A DNA stretch of 64,000 bases from Pararge aegeria (GCF_905163445.1 NC_053200.1:1302001-1366000); one strand, 5' to 3'. Shown: positions 30,571 to 41,734, numbered from the stretch's first letter. Numbers and translations: made by a program. Notes: generated by a model not told the origin, from the sequence alone.

Positions 30571-30939
30571 GTAGCATAGAGGACTGCCTGATCTCGGCTA
30601 CAGCTCCCTTAGTCGCCTCATACCACACATGCTGGAGGCTAGAATCACAGTATTCTTATCCGGCTTCACTACACGGGCTAACACACCGAACCACATGAAA
30701 CCAATAAATTGGTCATTGTTTAGCGATGATGTAATGAAATGAAAAATAATGAAACGAGAATAATTTCACCGGAAATTAAGTACTTTTTTAATAATATTTC
30801 AGCATGGATGGTTACATTTAACTATCAACAAATACAAATTTTGCACGCCTTTACACGAAGTTCTTGCGGTAAATGCTTTACTTCCATTTCCAAGGAAAAC
30901 CTAGCAATTTTTTATACCTAATTAAATTCTTTATTACTA
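30571..30939. other. No recognised gene or repeat
   Basis: 30590-30700 is GC-moderate (GCCTGATCTCGGCTACAGC) without family matches; the remainder is AT-rich. Confidence 0.4.
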
Positions 30940-31128
30940 ACCCATACCGTCACACTACAGCACATGTCTTCTGTCAAAATGGGAAGTTTTTAGGCCGTAG
31001 TCTACCCAATGAACAATTGTGGATTGGTAGACTTCACACGTCCCGAAGACCGTTATAAACTCCTAGCTATGCCGGTTTTCTCATGTTTCCTACACCGTTA
31101 AAGCAAGTGATATTTAATTAACTAAGGT
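30940..31128 (-). mobile_element. SINE-B, diverged
   Basis: GGCCGTAGTCTACCCAATG, TGTGGATTGGTAGACTTCAC and ACACCGTTAAAGCAAGTGAT are kept. The head is absent; a second copy follows at 31145. Confidence 0.75.
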
Positions 31129-31144
31129 CTAAACCCTATGAGAG

Positions 31145-31375
31145 GAGACCTTTTTCCTATCATGATATCAACCCAGTACTTGGTCTCCTCCTACAACAAG
31201 AAGAGGGTAAAGGCCGTAGGAACCACATTGTTCCTGTGCGGATTGGTGGATTCCGCACGCTTGAGAACGTTATGGAGAACTCTTAGGCATGCAGATTTCT
31301 TCACGATGTTTTCGTTCACATATACGAGTAACTTAGGATAGTTAGAGTGCCATTTTTGGGTTCGCATTGGGCCGA
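31145..31375 (-). mobile_element. SINE-B, diverged
   Basis: TCATGATATCAACCCAGTAC, GGTAAAGGCCGTAGG, GTGCGGATTGGTGGATTCC and GGCATGCAGATTTCTTCACG are present. It stops near GGGTTCGCATTGGG at the B-box. Confidence 0.8.
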
Positions 31376-31377
31376 TA

Positions 31378-31500
31378 TAATAATAATAAATTTTATTTCA
31401 TTTTTATTATTACATTCATATCTCAATTATTACGCCAGTACCAGGAGGTCTCGCTGGTCTCTAACAAAATGTGTACATAAACTGGGCTAATTTTTCTTAT
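31378..31500 (-). mobile_element. LINE 3' end with (TTA)n tail
   Basis: (ATA)n at 31378-31390 then AATTTTATTTCATTTTTATT and GCCAGTACCAGGAGGTCTCG on plus. The minus strand ends AAATAAAATT plus tail. The coding region is not recognised. Confidence 0.5.
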
Positions 31501-31944
31501 TTAACTACTATTAAGAAGTATATTATTATAACATTTATATATATTCCCAATATATATATTGCATTATTTTTCATTTTTTCTTTGTTTTTTCTTTCAAAAT
31601 GTTATCTATTTAAATTCAGCTGAACCCTACAAGGAATTAGGTAACCATAAAAATTAAGAAAAGCCACTCCAGGTGTTCAACGACTCGCCACATAGTCGCC
31701 GTGGAAAGACACCTTTATTAACCATCGAAACAGGTGTTTGGAAATTTGTAAAAACTTTGTTCAGAGATAATGAGAACACTTTATACATTACACGCCTTAG
31801 GCTGTATGGAAATCTTTTACAAATGGATACATTACCACTTTTTGATACTCACTTCATTTACATTGTACAGTAAAGACCTCCCAGGCATAAACGCTGTGGT
31901 CTTATAACCGGATATCCAGGGCTCCATCTACGGTAGGGACAGGG
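31501..31944. other. No recognised gene or repeat
   Basis: A 66-codon plus ORF at 31673-31873 (starts MFNDSPHSRRGKTPLL) shows no domain. Flanks are T-rich. Confidence 0.4.
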
Positions 31945-32186
31945 AATTCATCCTTATACTCCACACCAAACGGATCATCCTCAGGAGATGTTGACTTTAC
32001 AATGAATGTGGATGTGTGCTTAACAATTATTCAATGTAAAGTCATGATCTCCTGAGTCAAACGTGCGTAGAGGGTACATTGCCGAAGATATGTATAGTGT
32101 TAAAGGATTGAAGAAATTATAAATAACACCATACAGATTTTCCTGCTTCTCGTGGAGTATAGCAAATAAAGCTTAATTTTCATAAT
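31945..32186 (+). mobile_element. PAL element copy 4
   Basis: The left arm (CTTATACTCCACACCAAAC, CTCAGGAGATGTTGACTTTA), the turn AATGAATGTGGATGTGTGC and the right arm (CAATGTAAAGTCATGATC, ACGTGCGTAGAGGGTAC, CCTGCTTCTCGTGGAGTATA) are visible. The hammerhead-like stem is deleted from both arms. The 3' end stops at TTAATTTTCATAAT, before the usual terminal sequence. Confidence 0.75.
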
Positions 32187-32825
32187 TGATTGATTTATTT
32201 GATTAAAATGTTTAGAGTCCAACCGCGCGGATCCGGGGCAAGTCGTGTATAGTTCCACGTCACCCGTTACTAGTCTGAGTACAGTACGTGGCAAGTCGTT
32301 CGTGTAATGTAATTATTCGGCTATTATTCGAGTTCAGATCCGATCTCACTTCCGCTGGTGCGGTTCAGTTGAAATGTCATTGAACGGCAGCCCGTTATTA
32401 CGTTACAATATGGTTTTTAGTTCAAATTAGTTTGTATGATGTTTTAGTTTTGTGTTATTTTTATTTTTTCTTTAAAGGCTAATAATGTTATTTGGGCTCT
32501 GATTGGCCCTTTTTCGGTCACGATTTCTGTATTATGTGGGATGAACGGTTTAGGGTAAATTGGTGGTTTGGAATAGCGGGCTTCGTCATGAAAAAATGGT
32601 GAGTGGAAGAATTCCATAATTTTATTTCATTAAAAAAATATAACTTGTAGTTTCTCACGACTTCGCCCGCGCTTGTTGGCCTTTTTAATAACCCGCAGAG
32701 ACTTCTGTTTATCTCGGGCTTAAAAGCATCGCGTATTCATCCTCAGGATACAAGATATCTCATTCTCATCATCACATAAACCCATTTGGTAAAGCCCACG
32801 AGGCTTCTTCTTCTCTCGTCTGTTC
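32187..32825. other. Unassigned; mixed composition
   Basis: 32220-32300 and 32330-32400 are CpG-containing (CCAACCGCGCGGATCCGGGG; TTCCGCTGGTGCGGTTC). No family match; possible single-copy regulatory DNA. Confidence 0.35.
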
Positions 32826-33010
32826 TAGTTGGTGGCTTCGGCCGTGGCTAGTTAACACCCCACCGACGAAAAACACCAAGCGATTTATCATTTTAGGAGT
32901 ATGGGTTTAATATAACTGCTATACCCCTAACAGGCTAACCCGTTACCAACTTAGACTCCATCCACCTGGACTCCATACCACCATGTGAGATTGCAGTCAT
33001 CGGATAACAT
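32826..33010 (+). mobile_element. SINE-C
   Basis: GGTGGCTTCGGCCGTGGCTA, CCACCGACGAAAAACACC, ACTGCTATACCCCTAACAGG and CCATGTGAGATTGCAGTCAT are in the usual order; the GGTGCGATGTCGCG block is deleted. Confidence 0.85.
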
Positions 33011-33064
33011 TTAGTGGAAACAAAACAACTGCTTCCGAAGGCTTTTTGCTGGTTGAGACATTTT

Positions 33065-33180
33065 GTACACTGGCTCTAGTCTCCTCCCAGAATGGGTTTA
33101 GGCTGTAGTCCATCACGCTGGCCCAGTGCGGATTGGTGGACTTCACACGCTTTTGAGAAAATTATGGAGAACTCTGGAGC
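33065..33180 (-). mobile_element. SINE-B middle fragment
   Basis: CTCCTCCCAGAATGGGTTTA, CATCACGCTGGCCCAGTG and GCGGATTGGTGGACTTCACA are present, truncated at GGAGAACTC. Confidence 0.8.
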
Positions 33181-33355
33181 AATATGGGTTTAACGTAACT
33201 GCTATAACCAGTCGCGTGCAAATCCTCCTACTGTAAGAGGCACATTAAAAAAATTAGGGTATGCAGTGCTTTTACGAATGTATGGAGTGCACGCCACTGG
33301 CCATAACCCATAATAGGTTTGCTCGTTACCATCTTAGACTTTATCACTATTTAGT
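33181..33355 (+). mobile_element. SINE-C fragment carrying a MITE
   Basis: GGTTTAACGTAACTGCTATA and, after the MITE, CATAATAGGTTTGCTCG, TACCATCTTAGACTTTATC match the SINE-C 3' region at 32900-32970. The MITE sits at the CTATACCCC position. Confidence 0.8.
33209..33299 (+). mobile_element. hAT-like MITE, 91 bp, in SINE-C
   Basis: Ends CAGTCGCGTGCA and GTGCACGCCACTG are imperfect inverted repeats. GCTATAAC (33201-33208) and GCCATAAC (33300-33307) form an 8-bp duplication with one mismatch, as hAT transposases make. There is no coding capacity; a transposase elsewhere would have to act in trans (inference). Confidence 0.85.
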
Positions 33356-33399
33356 TGTAGTAGAACTGTTTGTGAGAGCTCGAAGCACTACAACCATGT

Positions 33400-33572
33400 T
33401 TATTGCTGCCGCTTAGTTTGCAATGCTGTGTTCCGGTCTGAAGGGCGTGGTTTCCGGTGTAATTGGCACATGAGGCTTAACACCTATGCCTCAGGTTGAT
33501 AAACACAGAGCGGTACGTTGCAGGACCTGTTCTTTGCGTACCCTGCTAAATGTTGTTTGTTGTGTTAGGTTA
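33400..33572 (+). repeat. Interspersed repeat of unknown class
   Basis: CAATGCTGTGTTCCGGTCTG recurs at 53660 (CAATGCTGTGTGTCGGTCTG) and the CCTCAGGTTGATAAAC part recurs inverted at 24680. The Helitron-1 copy begins at its right end. Confidence 0.5.
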
Positions 33573-33977
33573 CTAGCGTACGCAGCCCGCTTCATAAGCT
33601 AGATTTTGCTTTACTTTATTTAAACAATAAACTTACATCATTAAATTTTTAATTTAGGTCTCATAGTATATTAAATAATTTATTTGTCTCCGTATTCATT
33701 CTCTTCTATTCTCTTCTCGAGCGGGTGAAGATCATTATCTGCACCCATGTACACCCAACAATAGAATATCATCATAGTAAATAAAAGCTGTATTTGACAG
33801 TTTGACAGTTCAAAAATAGGAGTGCTCCGATCGTCACCAAACTTTACAGGATTACTCGCCAGGTCAATCCGAAGATTACCTGAAAGTTTCATTGAAATCG
33901 GTCCAGCCGTTTCGGAGCCTATACGGAACATAACCACACACTTTCTCTTTTATATACTTGTATAATAAGTATATAGA
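33573..33977 (-). mobile_element. Helitron-1 copy 2
   Basis: The minus strand runs from TCTATATAC-type TA repeats through AAAAGAGAAAGTGTG, GGACCGATTTCAATGAAAC and CACCCGCTCGAGAAGAG to the terminal CTAG. The GC hairpin is decayed (GCAGCCCGCTTCATAAGC on plus). Only a repeat-derived ORF is inside. Confidence 0.88.
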
Positions 33978-34660
33978 TAGAAGAAGAAGAAGATAGTTTT
34001 CCACTAACAAAAGGTGGGTCATACGCTTGTTTCGTTAAACATAACTATAAAAAAAAAACTCCTAGGTTGCAGTCTTTTGCATACAACAATCACTTATCTT
34101 GCTTAGTACAAGTTAATAAATACTAGTCATATGACCCCTTATAGTTTGTGCTAAATAGATTTTGTCAATGCCCGCTGGACCCTATTAGATTTATCCGGCA
34201 TATGAAAATATATTATCTTGTGTTTTGAATATCAATGCATGTCCCAAGACGCAGGGGACACTGATAGATAAATCTGTTCGCATAAGATCCCGGCTAGCCT
34301 ACATTATTCGCAAACTAATCTACATAAATATTCTGTTAGAACCGCAGGCGTAGTTTGCATTTTGAATAGTGTATATCTGTTGCTGATATAGCTGGCCGAG
34401 TGCGTAATCTGTTTTAGCGGAGCGAACATCCTCTGGATTCAATTATATGAGTTAACTAAACATAGATGCATTTCCATTAAGTTTGTTTTCAGAATTAATT
34501 ACGACAAAAATGTGACCAAACAATTATTTTGGCCACTCAAAGAGACAAAGCTGCCAGCATCTTAGGCATGATTTGCTGTGGTGGTTTCGAAGACGTTGTA
34601 CATGTCATTCAGGTTTAATTTTGGTACAAAGGTGATTTTAATGGTAGTAATTAACTATCT
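33978..34660. other. No recognised gene or repeat
   Basis: (GAA)n-like AGAAGAAGAAGA at 33980-33991. 34385-34450 (GCTGGCCGAGTGCG, TTTTAGCGGAGCG) could be a decayed tRNA-like head. Otherwise AT-rich. Confidence 0.4.
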
Positions 34661-34666
34661 ACAACC

Positions 34667-34700
34667 ATTGTGCCTAGATATTCAGATATCTAGGCACAAT
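34667..34700. repeat. Perfect 15-bp hairpin
   Basis: ATTGTGCCTAGATAT, loop TCAG, ATATCTAGGCACAAT. It is not part of any repeat family I recognise here and is followed by an AT-rich tract (34700-34870). Confidence 0.9.
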
Positions 34701-35134
34701 ATAACTATAATATATATAAATATATTACATATAAATACAAATAAAATATAAACATACATGAAATTACCCATAATTAATGTAAACTACTAATAAACATATA
34801 CAACATATATAATAAATATGTAAATATATAACATAAATACCTATATAAATATATAACATATAAAATCCTCAATTTATATGAAATACATAAATAAATTAAA
34901 TTAAGTGATGAATTATTTATTATTTTTGTAATAACTTTAATCTCTTTTTAAATTTTTGTGTAGTCCTATTTTTTAATATAAGTTTAGTAATTCGTGGACA
35001 ATGAAGTGGGTCTTGTGTTAATTATATTTTATTAATCTATTAATCTGTTGTCCCTAATAAAAAAATAAAATAATGTGTTTCGTCATTTTGTAGTGCTCTG
35101 AATTTTAAATTTGTCAAAATGTATAGTATACTAA
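34700..35134. other. AT-rich tract
   Basis: Irregular ATATAAATA/ACATATA repeats to about 34870, then A/T-rich DNA ending with AAAAAATAAAATAATG near 35060. No ORF. Confidence 0.6.
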
Positions 35135-35137
35135 CCA

Positions 35138-35458
35138 ATCGAGCGGTGATAGCCTCGGGTTAGGACCTCGACTCCTGTTTTGGAGGGCCGCGTTCGAATC
35201 TCAGCACACACCTCAAACTCTTCTAATTTATGTGCGTTGTAGGCAATTATAATATCACTTGCTTCACCGGTGAAGGAGAACGTCGGTATCCCACCTGCAC
35301 GCCTAAGAGCTCTCCATAATGTTCTCAAAGGTGTGCGGAGTGTAACAATAGGTACGCACTTGGCCAGCGTGGTGGACTACGTTTTTTATCCCTTCTCATT
35401 GTGGGAGGAGCCTCATGCCCTGTAGTGGGCCGGTAATGGGTTGATATGATGAGGATGA
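35138..35458 (+). mobile_element. SINE-B, full length
   Basis: The head GAGCGGTGATAGCCTCGGG, B-box GCGTTCGAATCTC, GTGAAGGAGAACGTCGG, CTTGGCCAGCGTGGTGG and GTAGTGGGCCGGTAATGGG end in GATGAGGATG. The central part has small indels. Confidence 0.92.
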
Positions 35459-36194
35459 ATTAGTTATCAACTCTTTAATTAACTTATTATACTCTATTTT
35501 TTCCAACTTATCATATCATGTAATTAATCTTTTCATTACCTTTTCGTTAGTTATGTTCTTAAAAATAGAAGAATACAATACAAATCTATTGAAATAAATA
35601 AAGCCAAATAAAATAAAATAAATATTCTCTATGAATTTCTGCTTTCATTATTTTATAATATTTTTAAAACGATCTTAACACTAAAAAGTAACGGAAAGTT
35701 TGTTGACATAATAAGACATGTAAGAAAAAATGGAGTATATAAAAAATTGAGAGTAATTATGTGTATACAAACAAGTAACATAATAAATAGCTAACTTGAA
35801 CCCCAATAGTATTTCCTCCTGACACCTTAAGCTTGGAATGTCAAAGGGACAAAGGATACTACTACCGAGGAACAGAAATCGAAATTAAATTCTATTAGAA
35901 TCTATTGATATACATTAACATTGTTTCTAATGAAATACGTCTTTATTGGTCTACATTCGTCATAGGTCGTTGTTTGATTTTGTCCTTTCAACTAACACTA
36001 AATCAAAAATCGATCAAGTTTAGTTAGAGCGTGTCGGAAGGACAAACAAACAAACAGAGGCCCACCGATTCACAGGTTATTGTGGGACACCAACACTGTG
36101 TTTTTCATTTTATATTTGCCTGTCTGTTGGTCACAGGTGCAGGTCACAGGTGCAGGAAAATAAAGAGTATAAATAAAAAAAAAAATTAATGGAT
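35459..36194. other. AT-rich; A-rich microsatellite
   Basis: (AAATA)n-like repeats at 35594-35622 may be a LINE tail. GGTCACAGGTGCA is tandemly repeated twice at 36129-36154. 35990-36090 is unique in the window. Confidence 0.4.
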
Positions 36195-36416
36195 TTCAAA
36201 TTTATCATAGTATTACACTAGTCAAGCCCTTTCATTTACCCGTATTAAGGAGGTTGTGAAAAAAAGTGTAATTCGCAATTTTGTGGCTGCGGTCATCTTG
36301 GATGGGTTTATAGGAGTATCGAACATAGCTAGAATAATTTACTTGCACACACACACACACACATACAGACCTGTCAATATTATAACACCCGTTCGTTTTT
36401 GAGTCGGGGGTTAAAA
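36195..36416 (-). repeat. Repeat family R, minus copy
   Basis: TAGTCAAGCCCTTTCATTT, GGAGGTTGTGAAAAAAAGTG, then a (CA)n block (36346-36362) and AACACCCGTTCGTTTTTGAG. It is inverted relative to 2305-2806 and collinear with 61410-61640. Confidence 0.6.
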
Positions 36417-36923
36417 AAAGATGTCCGATGTCATGACATAACAAACGACATAAATCTTTCAATCAAAGGGCATTCATGATTCATTCGCTTGCTTCAAATC
36501 TGAGAATATGATCTAAACCCCCCTTTATGAATTATCAAAATCGCAAATTACTGATTCCTTTGAGACGGACCCGCCTAATTATTTTGCCCATCAAGAAATA
36601 TCCGGCGCGATTAAAACAATTTTCGACTTTGTTTTTGATGTATAATTACCAAAAACACTGCCTCCCCAAGACGGGGAGAAGGTTTTCGTTACTGGAATTA
36701 CTTATTGCATTCGAAATGGCGAAAAAATTTACAGTTGAAACTTGTATAACGATGTGTCTATAATAAAAGGTTCAAGTAGGTAAACATCTCGAGAATATAT
36801 CTTGGCACAGAGCTTCCTTACAAACAGTGAAAGATGGCACATAATAGAATTGGACGAAAAAAAAATTAACTACCTCTTACTTTCAACTAATCAACTATCT
36901 ATCACTGGTATACCCCCCAAAAT
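36417..36923. other. No recognised gene or repeat
   Basis: A 78-codon plus ORF at 36527-36763 (starts MNYQNRKLLIPLRR) has no recognised domain; its composition fits chance in AT-rich DNA. Confidence 0.35.
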
Positions 36924-36925
36924 TA

Positions 36926-36927
<2 letters not shown>

Positions 36928-36976
<49 letters not shown>

Positions 36977-37029
36977 TATCTGCCATCGGTTTTGCCAGCC
37001 ATAATCAGATTGTCTGTTTTACATGTTGT

Positions 37030-37062
<33 letters not shown>
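36928..37062. repeat. Two (AT)n microsatellites
   Basis: About 23 AT units at 36928-36974 and about 13 TA units at 37036-37061, separated by 60 bases. They produce a spurious ORF of alternating Ile and Tyr. Confidence 0.95.
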
Positions 37063-37065
<3 letters not shown>

Positions 37066-37079
37066 ATATATAATTGGTA

Positions 37080-39369
37080 AACATAATATTTGGTTACTAG
37101 CTGATTAACAAATCCCGTAGGAACCGTTTATTGGTTGCTTGGTTAGAGCGTTAAGTAAGGGACAAATAACTTACCACAGTTTCGTATTTATAATATATAT
37201 GTAGTAAAGTATTAGCATGGATAATATTTTGTTAACATACTAGAATGTTATTTGTGATTAAATGTATATCGTCGATTAATAGGATTCACGAAATGTATGT
37301 GAAAAATCAAGAACATAGGTTAGAAACAAACTGTCATTCTCTCGTATTTATAATATTAATTAATATATGTTTTATGGTAGAATTCCGCTCGCAATAATGT
37401 AGAGCAATTTGTTAGACGGTAAACTGCGACGCTGAGGCCAAATTACAACTTTTTGCTACAGTCTTTGTCATAATCAACATTGGCAAATTTAACCTTCTAA
37501 ACCATTACCTATTCTATAAAGTTATTGGTTATTTGCGTACTAAGTATTAGGTTATCTTTATTCATCAGAATAATATTAAAAATGAAGATATGTACCTCAT
37601 AGATTAACAATTCATGTTGAACTGAATTCAATTAAAGTGAACACATATAGATTTTATCCAAGAAAAAACAAGAAAACAGAAATCATACGCAAATGAAGTT
37701 GTTGGCGGAAATAATGAATTATTTATTTGTTCATTCAAATCTTTGTGTTTAAACCTGCAATCGAGCTTCGAATAGTCTTAATAAGCTAACTTCCTTTTCA
37801 TTTAATACTATTATAACCACATCTCTGCACTTTGTCTCCTCTTAAATGGGTTGCTTAATGTACAATTACGGAAGTTACGAAATGAATGAGTATTTAATCG
37901 AAAATTTAAAACGAAATTGTCAAATCGAAATGGCTGGAGCAATGGCCGACTTGAAAAGTAATTAAATTGTTTTCTTGTTAATTGGTTTAAATACAAGGGT
38001 AGCTAGTCCTTGATGATTGGCTTCCGACGCTGTTAGTTCCTGATGGGTGCTGAAATGTTGGAGCAGTCAAACGTAGCTATAGCAAATTTAAAACTTACCG
38101 TACTCGAAGTTTGAAGAAACTGTATATTCTCTGTATCGAAATGTTTTGGCGGCGTTTTGAAGACTTTATGAAACGTAAACGTAACTACGCTACGTAAGGA
38201 AAATGCGTTATATCATACAAGTCCTTTGATGTTTAGGATGTTATCGTCAATTGCAAGCCGCCATGCTTGTTTACATTGTATGTTATATTGTTTAAACGTG
38301 ATTTCAGTGACAGAAAGTAAGGAACTAAGTTTCTGACGAAGGTCCTTCAAGGTCGCGTTTAGTTACATTTCGTTACATAAGAGAGAAGAAGATATAGCTT
38401 CAAAGTAAGAGAAAAGGAGAAAGAGTCTGCATTAATGTCAATTGTCCTCGTGCTCTCCAAACTCTGCTCCCAAGTTAGCCAGACTAAAAAAAGTTATCCG
38501 TGCCTTGAAAGCAGTTTTGTTTTTAATTTATTGAATTTTGTTCTACGCGTTACAACAAAATTATATCTACAGCTATAAATGGATTCATTTAAATCTAAGG
38601 CCACAAAAATTACATTAATATAAGACTCAAAATACCGTTTCGGAATTAACATAAAAAATAATTAGGTACTTGAATTAAATAGATATGTATATGAGTTAAT
38701 TATCTTGCAAATGTAAACAACACATAAAAACCAAAGAATAAATGCAATGCAATGCAAATATAATAAGTGTAATCGATCAAAAACAATCAAATAAAAATAT
38801 AGTTCTCGCAGCATGTGAGTGTATTACTTTTGTAACTTTTTTTTTAAATTCATTAGAACCTTTATATGTACAATATAACTTAATTTAAATACCTCGCCAA
38901 ACTGGACGACTTGTTGCAGTTTGACTCTATTGTTTCATGATTAGATTCCTTCATCAAAAGTTTTACTCGTCCTTTCGACTAAGACGGCATATAACACGCA
39001 TCCATGTTTTCTGCGGAATAGTTAAGAATGATGTTCGAAGATGTATTTAAACACGGGTTCCACTCGAGGCGTCCTCACGTTTCCAACAACGTACACAGTG
39101 TCAGAAGCCTCCGGCACATTATTGCGATGTCTATTGCTGCACAAATAAACATCGACACCTCACTGTTTGGATACATTTCTGTGTCGTCTCCCTAAGTCTT
39201 GTGTCAATATTTAAAGAGCTCACCTCATTCCTTGGTTGTAGGGATGGTAATTGTATCGATGTAATGAAATTTATTTACCGGGACTATTTTGGCGTGGGTG
39301 GGTTTGTTTTCCAGTGGTAAAGAATTATAGGCCGTGTGATGACAACAGGTCCGAATACAGTTGTCACCA
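37080..39369. other. 2.3 kb without recognised repeats
   Basis: The longest interval free of the named families. AT-rich, no ORF above 61 codons, no tandem array, no obvious splice-bounded coding exon. 37105-37145 (AATCCCGTAGGAACCGTTTA) faintly resembles a Helitron segment also at 42236. Probably single-copy intergenic or intronic DNA. Confidence 0.5.
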
Positions 39370-39650
39370 CACCACTTCTCAAGCAAGCTCACCTGAAGGT
39401 TAGTGATGATGCAGTATGAGATGGTAGCGGGCTGTCAGGCAGTATGGCAATTTTATAAAACCCATACACCTAATCGGTTTCAACACGACATTGTACCAGA
39501 ACGCTAAGCAGCATGACTTTATCGGTACGGTGGTAATAAGCATCGGCCGAAGAGTCCCACCAGACCGGACCAGAGTAAATTCGGAGATTAAAACTAACAC
39601 AGCTCACACACTACTAACAGCTCTCACCGCTGCGCCATATAACGAAGAAA
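39370..39650 (-). mobile_element. SINE-C
   Basis: GATGATGCAGTATGAGATGG, CTAATCGGTTTCAACACGAC, CCACCAGACCGGACCAGAG and a decayed tRNA-like end (CTCTCACCGCTGCGCC) are visible. Confidence 0.8.
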
Positions 39651-39725
39651 AAACAGCTGCGGCCTCTGTGCTACTACAGTACAATCTACTACAATCACAA
39701 ACAGGTCAATAGAGAGATTACATCT

Positions 39726-40035
39726 TAAAGAGAACTCTCAGGCATGCATGTTTACTCACGATGTTTTTTTACAACGGTGAAGAAAGTGACATTTTTATGG
39801 AGAACTCTCAGGCATGCATGTTTTCTCACGATGTTTTTTTACACTGGTGATGAAAGTGATATTTTTATGGAGAACTCTCAGGCATGCAGATTTCCTCACT
39901 ATGTTTGGTGCACCGGTGAAGCAAGTGATTTTAATTGCATAAAACGCACTTAGCTTATAACAGTTAGTGGTGCATGCTGGGATTGGAACTCGCCCCCCAA
40001 AGTGAGGCCGAAGTACTTATTACTAGGCTCGCCAT
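39726..40035 (-). mobile_element. SINE-B with a tandem triplication
   Basis: The internal unit from GAGAACTCTCAGGCATGCA to AAAGTGACATTTTTATG occurs at 39730, 39800 and 39870, exactly 70 bases apart. The head follows: CTTAGCTTATAACAGTTAGT, a B-box remnant and GTACTTATTACTAGGC. The outer SINE-B 3' half is missing. Confidence 0.9.
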
Positions 40036-40159
40036 TTTGTAGTCTTATATGCATGTTATTAGACCGGCAACCACGCTCTTCAATTTAATAACATTAACAC
40101 TCTGTATTGGTTCATATTGCTCCTCGGGACCCTTCGTGTGCGAGTCCAGCTTCCACTTA

Positions 40160-40330
40160 ACCTTTATTTATTTATTTAATGGACAATCAACAGGTTACAA
40201 CAACAACTCTTAAAAACTAAACAAAAAATGAAAAAACATATAAATGTAAATTGTAGACCCACTTAAAGACTGCCACAACTTGCGAATACAAAACTATATA
40301 CCTTAAACAATAAATAAAAATTATCGATAT
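40160..40330 (-). mobile_element. LINE 3' end with (TAAA)n tail
   Basis: (TTTA)n at 40163-40177 precedes ATGGACAATCAACAGGTTAC. Read on minus this is a LINE 3' UTR and tail; coding sequence is unclear. Confidence 0.45.
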
Positions 40331-40635
40331 TCCGTCCCGTTTTCGCAAGTCACATCCCTACGGTTGATGCGAATTATAAAAATCTGCACCGGACGACTTT
40401 CAACTTTAATGCAAATAGCAGTAAAGTACCTCGGGCCCGGAGTTTAGATCCGAAACGGAAAAGTGGAAAGCTGAACCACTCCTGGGATTAAACACTGTGT
40501 CAGGCAAATTGGAGGCTTTATTTGTGAATAAATATTTTTCAGTTTGAGTATGCCAGTAATAGTGTTCCTACTTCCTCGCTGGTTGGTATTTTTGACTAAG
40601 AATCACAGGGTTTGATTTCCAGCAAGTCCACAAGG
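40331..40635. other. No recognised gene or repeat
   Basis: 40340-40470 is GC-moderate (ACCTCGGGCCCGGAGTTTAG) and unique here. Confidence 0.4.
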
Positions 40636-40812
40636 TTGTCTGGTGAGAGGCTTTGGCCGTGGCTAATTACCACCCTACTGACAAAGACGTAACGACAAGC
40701 GATTAAGCGTTCCGGTACTATGGCGCGTAAAAACCGATGGTACATCTGACAGATTAGCCTGCTACCATCTTAGACTCCATCGTTACTACCATGAGAGATT
40801 ACAGTCAAGGGC
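40636..40812 (+). mobile_element. SINE-C
   Basis: GTCTGGTGAGAGGCTTTGGC, TTACCACCCTACTGACAAAG, GGTACTATGGCGCGTAAAAA and CCATGAGAGATTACAGTC are collinear with the reference. Confidence 0.85.
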
Positions 40813-41287
40813 TATCTTGTTATCATCATCAACAAAAGTTAGAGTACTGAGTACAAAAAAAGCCTTTTCCCAGAAGTGGGATGGGACAGATGGGACTTTT
40901 TTAGGATGATGTACCAAGTCTAAATTGTCTGTCGTATAGGCCCACTGAAACTTGTTTTTATCTGTTCTGCCCACCAAGTTTGGGGTCACGTTTATAGGTG
41001 GTCGCAATTTCAGCTATATAGAAACCCAGCGTCACCGGTTCTATCTAAAACTGAGATCAGTTTGAACTCCCTACCTAATGGGCAGTATTTTTTATGGAAC
41101 GTGTTACTTCGTTTTATAAAAATTTATGTTTTTTCTTGGGATCAACATTACCGACTTATTACCGGCCTAATACATGGAAGCCGTAGTCCGATCAGTAAAC
41201 GAAATTGTAGGGACTTGTTTGAAACTATTCATTTTTGGTTTGGAGCGAATGTAGCGCTGAATAGCTCGTGTAGTAATCCATAGCAGT
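40813..41287. other. Unassigned
   Basis: Two overlapping-strand ORFs of 73 codons (40786-41007 minus; 41062-41283 plus, starting MNSLPNGQYFLWNVLL) have no recognisable domain. The sequence is less AT-rich than average and matches no repeat family here. Confidence 0.35.
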
Positions 41288-41660
41288 CCAGGCATGTAGA
41301 TTCTCAAGATGTTTTCCTTCAAAGTTCAAGCAAGTGATGTTTAATGCTTTATCGTAATCAATCCATTACAGGCCCACTACAGGACACGGGTCTCCTTTCA
41401 GAATGAGAAGGGTTTAGGCCGTAGTCTAACACGCTACTTAAGAGCGGATGGGTAGACTTCAGACGCTGTTGAGAACATGATGGAGAACTCTCAGGTATGC
41501 AGGTTTCCTCACGATGTATTACTTCATCGTTTAAAGCAAGTGTTATTTAAATTGCTTCAATTGAAAACGCACATAAATCCGAAAAGTCAGTGGTGCGTGC
41601 CGGGGCTCGAACTGGGTCTTCACGAAAGGATAACCGAAGCCTTACCCACCGCTTCTTATT
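41288..41660 (-). mobile_element. Partial plus full SINE-B
   Basis: A 5' partial copy (41288-41345, CAGGCATGTAGATTCTC, CAAGCAAGTGATG) is followed by a full minus copy (41352-41660: TCAATCCATTACAGGCCCAC, GGGTTTAGGCCGTAGTC, TGCCGGGGCTCGAACTGG, TACCCACCGCTTC). Confidence 0.85.
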
Positions 41661-41734
41661 TAATGTTTAAAATTCAGAAGTCATTTATTTAAGGTTGGCC
41701 TAGCTTATAAGAACTTTTTGAACGTCAAAACAAA

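Noticed and set aside
36802..37080. 92-codon ORF with alternating Ile-Tyr
   Set aside because: Produced by the (AT)n microsatellites; no coding signal.
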